NCBI RefSeq assembly: GCF_029227915.1
Contig: NC_079888.1
Span: 6,151,001 to 6,190,000 of the forward strand
Origin: Hydractinia symbiolongicarpus
Lineage: Eukaryota; Cnidaria; Hydrozoa; Anthoathecata; Hydractiniidae
Direction of reading: 5' to 3'
DNA length: 39,000 nt
Positions 1 through 12,392 of the stretch are shown piece after piece; position 1 is the stretch's first letter, and the number at the start of each line of letters is the position of its first letter. The translations under genes and the position numbers were made by a program. The notes beneath the pieces are model-generated. The model searched no databases and was not told the origin of the DNA. It saw nothing but the letters and a program-made list of their open reading frames with translations.

Positions 1-267
1 TTACAAGAATACAATTGACAAAGCTTTACTCCAAATCAGGTTTATATAACTAGCTACAAAAAGTAGCTACAAATTATACGTAGTTATTTTTACTTGTTAT
101 TAAATGAGTGTTTAGAAATTGGAAAAGTGTACGCTAAACGTGTATCTGATGTTTAGGCAGGGTTGAATCATTTGAATTTTAACTAATTTTTACCTGAGAA
201 CATTGATTTTTTGAAGAATATGAAGAAATTAGTTTGACGTGTACAAACCGGGAGCGTCGACTGATCA
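1..267. other. AT-rich non-coding sequence
   Basis: No open frame, RNA gene or repeat structure can be supported here. Composition is the AT-rich background of the window. Confidence 0.5.
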
Positions 268-355
268 CAACCTCGTTCCTAGGGCATTTTGCGTTGTTGT
301 TGAAGTTGATAGCGGTCTCCAGCTCAGGGACTATAAATCCCCGGGAAGAAGGTTG
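268..355. mobile_element. short foldback element (MITE), CAACCTCGTTCC family
   Basis: The left end reads CAACCTCGTTCCTAGGGC, and the reverse complement of the right end reads CAACCTTCTTCCCGGGGA. The two share 13 of 18 positions and define an 88-bp foldback unit. The same end motif recurs at 5253-5344, 8606-8678 and 25082-25167, with a single end at about 6601-6620. No target duplication is obvious, so the superfamily is unassigned. Non-autonomous, with no coding capacity. Confidence 0.5.
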
Positions 356-1640
356 GAGTGATTTGCAATTTCAGTACTTGACGATACCTGAATACTAGTA
401 CTTTTTAATTTAACTTTTTTCGCAGGAAGGAGGGAAATGGTGTGTAATCAGAACGCTGGAACGTTTGCGTAAACTGTGATTTTATAGTCATCCCTGTGTG
501 TCTGTATTGTATTGCATCAGCCACGTTATCATTATTGACCGTTAATAGGGCGTTATGAGGGCATTAGGGGGCGTTATGCTCGAAGTTATCTATGTCCGGA
601 ATATGGTTTCCACAGTCATAGAAAAGAGAAAAGGAAACAGATTGTTTTTTCATATATTAGGATCAGAAAATTTCAGGGAACGCGGCAACAGGGTGGTGGC
701 ACATGTTTTTCCTAAATTTTATAATACTTTTATATAGAGTATTTGTTATGTAACTAACGATTAGAAATCAGTTTTAAAAAAAGAACACATAGTTTACTTT
801 CTTTTTCAAATCTTTTCTTGTTTTCCCCGAGTGTTTTCTTTGAAACAATGAGCAAATGTGATTAAAGAAGTGCACGATGCTGAGACCACCGTATCGATAG
901 TTGTCTGGGCAAACGAGTGGAAGGTAAAAGTAAAACCCAGCCGCCATCTCCTTTATTGGTACCCTTGGTACCCGTCTTTTGCCTCTTTGTTGGCCAAAAT
1001 GGTAGCGATAAAGGAGTAACAATGAACTTTCCGCAAAATTAGAAAAAAAACAAGAGTTTAATTTAGCAATTTAGATACGAACTTCTTGTACGCGTATTAG
1101 CCAGTTTCCCTGTCGTGTGTAACATGAAATTCTAACGATGTTTGATACACAATTTCATGTAGTGGTTGCCATTGTAAAAAATTTCTTTGACCATACGGTT
1201 TTTTGGTTTGATCAATGATTTGCTCTTGTGTAGCTTCAACAAACATTCCTCATCTTATGCTGATGCCAAATTACCAGTGCTTGCTTTGTTAATAAGTTCC
1301 TGACACATCATAGTGGACAAGGGTGATGAGTCTCCAAAAACATGCAAAAATCACGAGTGTTTTTGGTTGAATTGGGAACTCAGTATCTATTATGGTGTGG
1401 GCCAAAAAAACCATTTTTAGTGGAAGAGATGCTAACTGCTGGGCAACAAGCCTTGTACCGAAAGTCCCGCAAATAAGTTTGCAGAAAAAATTTATGACTG
1501 ACATATTGTAAATTGTATCGCAAGTAAGCCCTGTTAAAAGTTTGCTCGTGTAGAGATTTCAAAACGACTGTATTTGATACTTGACATGTCAACGAGATTA
1601 AATAACGATGTTTTCAAGTTTATTAGGCTTATTTTGTTTA
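356..1640. other. no supported gene
   Basis: Only short, atypical frames occur here (555-737 on +, and 774-1022, 1289-1504 and 1380-1592 on -). None has a recognisable domain, splice context or neighbour. The stretch may include degraded 5' parts of the Penelope-like element that follows, but I could not find reverse transcriptase motifs. Confidence 0.4.
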
Positions 1641-1649
1641 GTAGTCTGT

Positions 1650-2277
1650 GTAGTCAGTGACCAACAGAAGAGGAAAGAAGAAATTCGACGTGTAAGAAAT
1701 GCATTAATCGCAAATGGATACAGTCATAAAGTCATCACGCAAGTAGAAAATAAAATGAAGAGAAAATGCAACGGAGACAACAAGGAAACATCAGAGGAAT
1801 TTATGGCATCAGCATTCCTACCCTTCGTACCAGGTACCAGCAAGATACTTCGTCGTGTTTTAAGGCAACAAGATCAAATGCATTCTTAACTCTAAAGACA
1901 CCCTAAGAAGCACTTTGTCTAAACCAAAAGACAAAATAAACCTGGAAGAATAAAGCAATGTTGTTTACGAAATCCCGTGTAAAGATTGTGATGCAGTGTA
2001 TATAGGCGAAACAAAAAGAAAGTTTAAGCAACGAGTACAAGAACATGTGCGCGCAGTGAGAAACGGAGATGCAAAGAAAAACGAAATTGTGGACCACAGC
2101 TGGAGCAGAAGTCATCAGTTTAATTGGGATGAGAAGAAAATCCTTGACAGAGAATCCAGAACAACGGCTAGGAAGATTAAAGAAACCATCAACAGTGTAG
2201 AACGTAACAAGCACATAAACAGCATCTCGTATCAGCTTCCTGAGATTTGGTTACCAGCCCTACAGAAGAAGTAGTTA
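1650..2277 (+). pseudogene. Penelope-like element remnant: RT thumb/linker plus GIY-YIG endonuclease
   Basis: This is the 3' part of a Penelope-like retroelement polyprotein. The first frame (about 1660-1876) holds the region after the RT core, ending in FLPFVPGTSKILRRVLRQ, typical of the segment between RT and endonuclease. The frame then shifts near 1865-1880 to TLRSTLSKPKD. It meets an in-frame TAA at 1951-1953 and continues as NVVYEIPCKDCDAVYIGET into the GIY-YIG nuclease (YIG at about 1999-2007, R and EH motifs following) to a stop at 2275-2277. In intact elements this nuclease makes the nick used for target-primed reverse transcription. The RT core is missing, so the copy is 5' truncated, with one frameshift and one nonsense change. 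It is not expected to be active. Confidence 0.85.
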
Positions 2278-2404
2278 CCTACATCTTGGTCCGAAAATGT
2301 TAATTACCGTAATTAACTGTAATTATCAGCTCGTTTTTGATTGGTTGATTTTTATGAATTTCGATCCTCTGCAATTATATAAGTACATGCTCAACATCAT
2401 TTTA

Positions 2405-2450
2405 CTTTGCCCGATGATGGGAGAAGGATCTCCCGAAACGTCGCCCACTA
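2405..2450 (+). ncRNA. degenerate hammerhead-ribozyme-like motif of a Penelope-like element
   Basis: Downstream of the GIY-YIG stop is CCGATGA (2411-2417), then a 5-bp stem II (2419-2423 with 2430-2434, loop AAGGAT), then GAAA (2435-2438), then CGTC ending at 2442. This is the order of a hammerhead core (CUGAUGA, stem II, GAAA, short stem III, UH cleavage site). Penelope-like elements are known to carry such motifs with very short helix III in their terminal repeats. Here core U4 is C and helix I pairing looks weak, so the ribozyme is probably impaired. The call depends on the position beside the endonuclease as much as on the motif. Confidence 0.45.
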
Positions 2451-2459
2451 TAATATCAT

Positions 2460-5252
<2,793 letters not shown>

Positions 5253-5344
5253 CAACCTCGATCCCAAGCGATCTTGTATCTTTTTGACACTTTGACACCG
5301 TCCCGGATTTCAGACAGATACAAGATCCCCTAAGGACAAAGTTG
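5253..5344. mobile_element. short foldback element (MITE), CAACCTCGTTCC family
   Basis: A 92-bp foldback. The left end begins CAACCTCGATCCCAAGC and the right end, reversed, begins CAACTTTGTCCTTAGGG. Both continue into the identical inner arm GATCTTGTATCT (5270-5281 and 5317-5328). Same end family as the copies at 268, 8606 and 25082. Non-coding; no clear target duplication. Confidence 0.55.
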
Positions 5345-7810
5345 TATCTAGCAATCTTTGGATTATGACTAAACCTTAATTTTTACCTTTTGACAACAAA
5401 TGAGGGTTACAAATACATGACCTCCACTGCACATTAATCGCTCAGAAAATTTATTATGGTGCTTACAACAAAATAAGAATGACTTAACTAGATGTATCCT
5501 TCTTTGCTGAAAAGGTGGTTGTTCTTTTAATTATGGGTAAAAATTGTTTTTTACTACGTGTAACACGAAGGGAAACTGTTAAAGTTCTTTCCAAACTTTG
5601 CAACGCTCCCTGATACTAATTTTTTAGCTATAGATTCATGTGACTATTCAAAATCAAACGATTGTTTGTTGCGATTGGTAAATAAATGTATTTTCTTCTG
5701 TATTTAAAAGCGTTAAAAGGTTGTCGTGTAGGGCTAATGCTGTAGACATATTGTATTTTAGCATGACTGAAAAATTTGGTTTATCTCTGAATTCTCGAAA
5801 TCCTTTTGGGTGTATGTGGATAAATGTTAAGTTTCTTGCCTCCGAAATGGAAAACCAGTTCGTTTTATAGGCCTAGCCAATAATTTTTCGTCTCCTAAAA
5901 AGTAAATTGCCACCTTCCGTAAGCTCTTGCGTGGATTCTATTTTTTTATTACTTTGCACAGGATTGTTTTGTGTTACAGCAGCCAGCGCCAGCAACAAAT
6001 TTAAGTATTTAGAAATGGAATGTATGTGTTATTAATAATTATTAACTTCATTGTTATATTTCTTTAGGTAGCATTTTCCAGCGAGGCATATTAAAGAAAA
6101 CAGAATCAATTAAAACCCTCGTTTAAGCAGTCTTGCCACTTCTTTTGCAGTGGTGATCCAATCGGCGTTTGCTCAGTTCACGTTAAGTAAATATAAGCCT
6201 GCTTGGAAAAAGTGTATGAGATGGTCACGATCATTTAGCAGATCCGTTTTTTATGTGTCTTTATGTTATCGGTTTGTTGAAAGAAAATTTTTCCGCATTT
6301 TGTTGCATTCACTGGGGTCCTAATTCAGCGGAAACCAAGTCCAACTAATCAAAATTTCGTTCAAAACCAAGAATAACTCTTAACTCCACAAATACTAACC
6401 CAAATAGTGATTCTATGCGATTATACTAACAATTTTTTACATCTTAGATTTATAGTGATGTGCTATTAGAATTTGCAGAATTCTACGAATTGGAGAGTTA
6501 AAGTAACTGAAGCTATAAGACATCCAGCAAGAACACAAAGGTATTAAAATAAAAGTCCCTCAATCTCAAACAGCTAAAGCATCTTATAACAAAAGGCAAA
6601 AAACACTGGGAACGAGGGTGGCGAAACTCCATAAAAGAAGTATTTTCTAATGTCATTTTGTTCGAAATTAAGTGCCAATTATATTTTTTTCTTTCTTTTT
6701 TGGAAATAAAAAAGCAAGAAGAAATTTAACCATTAAGAAACAATTTCATGCACTACTTTAGTTCGGAAAATACTTTATTTTGAGAAAGCTTAGAAACATT
6801 ACAAAGTGAAGTAAATGCTTAAAAATCTGTCCCAAATAAAAACGTCAAAACGTTGCAGTTCACAATGCCAAGTGAAAGATAAAGTAAAATGTCGGAAAAA
6901 AGGGGGCACTTTTTTTCCATAAATGATTGTTTCTTTTCATCATTTTAAGAAGTTTTTCTTTTTTCGTAATTTCTTTCACTTTTTACTCCATTTCAATTAT
7001 TATCATTCTTGTGACTTTCTACTTTTATAATATCAGTCAGGAATCTACATCCCCCGAGAAAGAGTTGTAAGTCATAGTGAAACAAAATATATTAAGGTCC
7101 TTTTTTGCAATTTTGGCCCCCTCACCCTAAATCGTTATCTGGCGGCCCTAAATTATCACTATAGAAAAAGTAAATTTACGATAAAAAGTACATATACGAT
7201 AAAATCGACTTTATGGTTTTTTTATTTTTTTATTTCTTGGAAGAGGAATAAAGGAAAGGACTAAAGAGCAATATTTTGCACGAAAGCGTACGACTTTCAT
7301 AACAAAAAATGTATGTATTACTTTTTTTTGCGAAAACTAAAGAAAAAACATGTTGAAAACTACCTGCAGTTCTTAAAAATTTGAGCTGTGCAAATTATGC
7401 ACATAGTAGAAACCAGGCTTTGCACTATTTCACGCTTTTGTTAGCCATTGTGTAAATAAATCTTTATTTTGTTCAGCGCTCTTATTGAGGTTTAATAAAA
7501 AAAAATTGAGCTCTGGCCATGGAAGAAAAGTAGGGTTACTGCCAATAAATACTTTGTTTTTATGTCGTTAGGCTAATTATAAGAAATTGAGTAATATTAT
7601 TAATGCCCATAGTCAAAGCCTTTATTATGCGTTATTTTGTGTTTATCATGTTTAATTTTTCGACAATGTCTGCACCAATATTTACTACGTTAACATCTTA
7701 AGGAGATAATACTTCAACAACAACGGCCACAACATTTCTATATAATCTGCATCCACCGCAATTTTGGGTTAATAAAAAACTACAGGCTGCAAGTTTGAAC
7801 CATCACCTCT
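5345..7810. other. no supported gene; one solitary foldback end
   Basis: About 2.5 kb of AT-rich sequence without a convincing frame, RNA gene or tandem repeat. At 6601-6620 there is a single CACTGGGAACGAGGGTG end like the foldback family, with no partner that I can find within several hundred bases. Confidence 0.4.
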
Positions 7811-8122
7811 TCAGAATAACAGCAGGGACATCCAGTTAACGCAGCTTGAACCATTGATTTCTGTATTCCTATACCTCTGGGCGTTAAGGTCAAAGACCCT
7901 GACATCGCAGAATACCCGTTGGCCAGGAATCCAGAAACCAAGTGCGCTAACATCTAATCGAGCTTCATTGGATGTGATTGCACTTTTCTGGTCAAAGCGT
8001 TCGTTTTGTAGTGGAGCAAGCAACGGTTTAATTCGTACGTCTCTACAAACTTCTTTCAAAAGCTGAGCAGTTACATCACGTATTTGTTTACGTAAATGCA
8101 TCTCTGTATTGTTATTCTTCAA
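7811..8122 (-). pseudogene. fragment of a repetitive invertebrate ORF, possibly nuclease-like
   Basis: A 103-codon frame. Its core (LLKEVCRDVRIKPLLAPL, then ARLDVSALGFWIPGQRVF and CDVRVFDLN) resembles a block I remember from many uncharacterised cnidarian ORFs linked to repeats, where ARLDV...GFW...FFDVRVF is conserved. The spaced acidic residues (RLDV, DVRV) are reminiscent of a PD-(D/E)XK nuclease core, but that is only a guess. The expected continuation after DVRVF (a Lys/Glu-rich helix and a SFTPLVFS-type block) is missing, and the upstream part is not open. It is best read as a decayed partial copy. Confidence 0.45.
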
Positions 8123-8605
8123 TGAAAAAATCCGATTGCAATATCTTCATCTATTTACGTCTTTGTATTTCCGGGAAACACCAGGCTCGCCAGACAAACA
8201 ATCTCTAACAACTAGGTAGTGAGGAACAGCACAATCCAAATAAATTGGTGAGATTTCTTTTAATTAGATTAGACGGTTGAGTGTCAAGTGTAGTTTGAAA
8301 AACTTCTGGGGTTTATAATAAAACTTGCCATGCCAAATATAACAAGGCGATATTGTCGATGGATTGTTCTTTTTTTGCGAAAAAAAGAACGAAAAGTAAC
8401 AGAGACACAATCTTGGTATTTGCATTTTTTAGATATTTGATATTTTTTTTGTCGTAAAGTAAAAACTTTTTGACGTGCGCATTTATATTTGGAGTGAAAT
8501 ATTTTCTTGTAATTGGTCTGGTATGGACCACTGTAACTGATGGACCATTGGAAAAACAATTAAAAATTTTTGGACAGGGCACTAATTACTAAATAAGTAT
8601 TAAGG
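8123..8605. other. AT-rich non-coding sequence
   Basis: Two overlapping reverse-strand frames (8284-8559, 8313-8582) occupy different registers of the same sequence and show no domain. I see nothing else here. Confidence 0.4.
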
Positions 8606-8678
8606 AAGCCTCGTTCGCAGGAAATTTTCTACCGTCCTCATATATCGGAAAAAAGAAAAGTAGCCCTGGGAACGAGTC
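8606..8678. mobile_element. short foldback element (MITE), CAACCTCGTTCC family
   Basis: The left end GCCTCGTTCGCAGG (8608-8621) pairs with the right end GCCCTGGGAACGAG (8663-8676), bounding a 73-bp element. Member of the same small family as 268-355, 5253-5344 and 25082-25167. No coding capacity. Confidence 0.55.
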
Positions 8679-9422
8679 ATAACGTTGATTAGGCTTACAT
8701 AGAAGTAAGATTTTACTGTGGTAAACTGTCGTGGTCAGTACGTGTGCGGAGTAAAATTTCAATAAATCAATTTAAAATGGCAAGAATTTGTTTCAACAAT
8801 TTTTTTAGTACATCTTTTTCTTTTGAGTTTCTGTGTTTTTAATTTATTGTCTCTCTTTTTTTCATTACTTTATGTTTCGTAACTTCCTTTCCCTCTGTAT
8901 ATTTCTTTCATTTTGAAGATTTTTAGAACACGTTTGTGAAGCAGGTATTTAATTACAAATGCAATACTAAACAAGTAGAAAGTATGCGGCAAGTGATAAG
9001 ACACCCGCTATTAATGTACACACTTAGTTACTGATGTCTCTCGAGTTGGAATGAATAACTTGACAAAGTTGATCCATGGGTGGATTTTTAAATAGGAGAT
9101 CGCGCAGTCACCGCCGAGGAAGACCGAACTCTTTAACAATCGGCTGCCAATGATCATCTCCTTGCTGAAAAAAATGTCTTCAGCAATGTATCATCAAAGC
9201 AGGGTCGATTCGAACTACGAAAACACCCTACGAGAAAAAAAAACGAGATTTGCAAGCAAACTACCCTGGCACAAGAAAAAAACCATCTGGGTACCGGGAA
9301 ATCTCGGCTTAAGCTACGATTACATGTATACTCTTCAGCGCTGCCCCCGAGATATAGTTTGTCTGATAACTGAGACATATCGGGAGCCATGTTGTATACA
9401 TCGCCACAGCATGAAATAGATC
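8679..9422. other. no supported gene
   Basis: AT-rich sequence with a more GC-balanced patch from about 9090. Frames at 9150-9419 (+) and 9154-9390 (-) overlap on opposite strands and show no family features. A small hairpin (GCTGAA...TTCAGC, about 9163-9183) lies at the start of the patch. Confidence 0.35.
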
Positions 9423-9472
9423 GATAGATCGGCTGTTCTAATAGGACCTCTTATTAGAACAGCCGATCTATC
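9423..9472. repeat. perfect 21-bp inverted repeat with 8-nt loop
   Basis: The arms 9423-9443 and 9452-9472 are exact reverse complements (each contains GATCGGCTGTTCTAATA), separated by an 8-nt spacer (9444-9451). A transcript of either strand would fold into a long stable hairpin. No terminator-like or tRNA context is present. It may be the core of a foldback element or a small hairpin RNA locus. Confidence 0.9.
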
Positions 9473-9810
9473 CCGGCTTCCGAGATATCTCAACAACTGG
9501 GAAGAATACGGATCATATAATCAGCTTCTAAGAAGCGCAGGAAACTAGAATGATTATAAAAAAATACTTTTAAAATATCCGACCATGTTTTTTGTAAAAC
9601 TGCCGATTAGAGGATCCTGGTCAAATTGTGCTGTAATAATATTTATTAGCTTTTCAGCTTGAAAGGTTTTTTACATACTATGCTGGGGTGTTTTAAAAAA
9701 CAAGAGTAGTTGCGAACGACCTACAATAAACAATAATAATAAAAAAAATTTATTCAAAAATATAATACATCAAAGACGTTTTAAAAGTAAATAAGTAATT
9801 TAAACAATAT
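9473..9810. other. AT-rich non-coding sequence
   Basis: Nothing recognisable between the hairpin and the Helitron-like element. Confidence 0.4.
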
Positions 9811-10441
9811 TGTTATATAGATACGATTAGTGTGTCTGTAGGTCTGTAAGAGGCAAAATGGATGTTTATTTTCACTTGATGGAGCCGAAAAATGCGTATC
9901 TCAAATGTTAATTGACAAGCTCAACGTTGCGACGTCAAAAATAATAATTTAACGTAAGTATCTAATATTAAAATTATGAAGCGATTACAATGTACTTAAA
10001 ATTTTGAGGCCAAATAACCCAGAACCGAATAGGTGACGTCAGTGATTTTTCACTGCCTAGGTATCTAGGGACCGCATGGGACCAATTTTGGTAAGTTTTC
10101 CAAACCTCCCCTAATCCGTTTTTTGAATAGACAGGTTGATGACGTAATCAAAAATCCTTTGAGCCACAATATTTCTGCAACCACTTGTCAAAAGTGCATG
10201 TTCTTGTACATTTTTTTAATCAGCTTTAAATATTTATCCTTAGGCATTCGTTAAAAGCATATTAATGATTCTATACGTTATTGTGATCAGCGTTTCATAT
10301 TCTACAATAAGTAAACAAATTTCTGAAAATTTTTTTTGCGTGTATTGAAGGTTTCTTGCAAACGTCATCAAAACTTAAATGATGGTTTACTTTTCCATAT
10401 TTCCTACTGAATTTAATTTTTCCACAAGCCTTATCGACTAG
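9811..10441 (+). mobile_element. Helitron-like non-autonomous element, copy A
   Basis: Shares an ordered set of blocks with 29321-30109. Near the 5' end both have ATACGA followed by TGTGTCTGT. Both have a block reading GGTGACGTCAGT...ATTTTTCAC (10032-10052 here), a CAAATTTCTGAAAATTTTT-type block, and a 3' end ATTTTTCCAC..GCCTTATCGACTAG. The 3' terminus CTAG followed by T (10438-10441), without inverted repeats, fits the CTRR end and A/T insertion of Helitrons. No helicase or Rep frame is present. The 5' boundary is less certain than the 3' boundary. Confidence 0.5.
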
Positions 10442-10842
10442 TTTGTTTATATTGAAGGCATCAACTGTGTCAGCTCTTCATACTTTGTACTCTATAAAAT
10501 CTGTTTTTATCTCATAGAAATATTAAACACATAAATATTAGTAAAGTTCGTGTAACCATAGTTTTGAAGTGCCATCTATGATAGAAAGTCAGTGCATGAT
10601 CAGTTATAACGCGAAATGAGAAATTAGTATGTAGTAAAATTCATGGTTACATCATCAAAATTAACCTGGATATATCCAGGCTAAAACATCATAGTTGGAC
10701 CATAGATTTATTTTTTTCTAACTTACACGTGGTACATCGTATGTGCTAAACAAGTTTTTAAATGCAGTGACGAAGACAGAGATAACGTGTGCACCCCGAC
10801 ATTAGCCAATTTAAAAAAGTTCAATCTGTTGGCACTTGTTTA
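10442..10842. other. AT-rich spacer
   Basis: Non-coding sequence between the Helitron-like element and the satellite array. Contains a short palindrome CCTGGATATATCCAGG (10664-10679). Confidence 0.4.
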
Positions 10843-12392
10843 TCTTATGCTGTTTAATTCGACATTTTGAAACATTTCTTTTGCGTGACATCTTTCTTGA
10901 AGACTTTCGTTGTAGTTTAGGGCGACAATATTTGAGTCAGTGTAAATCCTAAATAAACATTCTATTGAATTTCTGTTTTTCTTATGTAGTTAACAGCGAC
11001 AGTTTCAAACATTTTTTTTATGTGACATCTTTGTTGAAGACTTTCGTTGTAGTTTAGGGCGACAATATTTGAGTCAAAAATTTGTAATTTTTAAAGACAT
11101 TCTATTGTCCTTTTGTTTTTCTTATGCAGTTTACGGCGACAGTTTGAAACATTTTCTTCATTGTGACATTTTTGTTGAAGACATTTGTTGTAGTTTAGGG
11201 CGACAATATTTGGGTCAAAAATTTGTAAATTCTAAATACACATTGTATTGAATTTCTGTTTTTCTTATGCAGTTTACGTCGACATTCGGAAAACATTTCT
11301 TCATTGTGACATTTTTGTTGAAGATTTTTGTTGTAGTTTAGGGCGACAATATTTGAGTCAAAAATTTGTAATTTTTAAAGACATTCTATTGTCGTTTTGT
11401 TTTTCTTATGCTGTTTACGTCGACATTCGGAAAACTTTTCTTCATTGTGACATTTTTGTTGAAGACATTTGTTGTAGTTTAGGGCGACAATATTTGGGTC
11501 AAAAATTTGTAAATTCTAAATACACATTGTATTGAATTTCTGTTTTTCTTATGCAGTTTACGGCGACATTCTGAAAACTTTTCTTCATTGTGACATTTTT
11601 GTTGAAGACTTTTGTTGTAGTTTAGGGCGACAATATTTGGGTCAAAAATTTGTAAATTCTAAATACACATTGTATTGAATTTCTGTTTTTCTTATGCAGT
11701 TTACGGCGACATTCTGAAACCTTTTCTTCATTGTGACATTTTTGTTGAAGACTTTTGTTGTAGTTTAGGGCGACAATATTTGGGTCAAGAATTTGTAAAT
11801 TCTAAATACACATTGTATTGAATTTCTGTTTTTCTTATGCAGTTTACGGCGACATTCTGAAAACTTTTCTTTATTGTGACATTTTTGTTGAAGACTTTTG
11901 TTGTAGTTTAGGGCGACAATATTTGGGTCAAGAATTTGTAAATTCTAAATACACATTGTATTGAATTTCTGTTTTTCTTATGCAGTTTACGGCGACATTC
12001 TGAAAACTTTTCTTCATTGTGACATTTTTGTTGAAGACTTTTGTTGTAGTTTAGGGCGACAATATTTGGGTCAAGAATTTGTAAATTCTAAATACACATT
12101 GTATTGAATTTCTGTTTTTCTTATGCAGTTTACGGCGACATTCTGAAAACTTTTCTTCATTGTGACATTTTTGTTGAAGACTTTCGTTGTAGTTTAGGGC
12201 GACAATATTTAAGTCAAAAATTTGTAATTTTCAAAGACATTCTACTGTCCTTTTGTTTTTCATATGCAGTTTACGGCGACAGTTTGAAACATTTTCTTTT
12301 GTGTGACATCTTTGTTGAAGACCTTCGTTGTAGCTCGATGCAAAAATATTCGAGTCAAAAATTTGTAAATTCTAAATACACATTCTATTGAG
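10843..12392. repeat. satellite array, about 11 units of 137-143 bp
   Basis: The marker GGGCGACAATATTT starts at 10920, 11057, 11198, 11341, 11482, 11625, 11768, 11911, 12054 and 12197, with a diverged unit at about 12338, so spacing is 137-143 bp. Central units (11482-12197) keep an exact 143-bp period and are nearly identical, while both edge units are diverged, as expected from unequal exchange. Each unit carries a pyrimidine tract ending in TTTTTCTTATGCAG, like a 3' splice site. The short frames within it (11069-12391) are repeat artefacts, since a 143-bp period is not a multiple of three. Confidence 0.95.

Noticed and set aside
11069-12391. Frames of 60-95 codons with repeated CFSYAVY-type peptides
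   Set aside because: Readings of the satellite unit. The 143-bp period shifts the frame, so no continuous protein can be kept.
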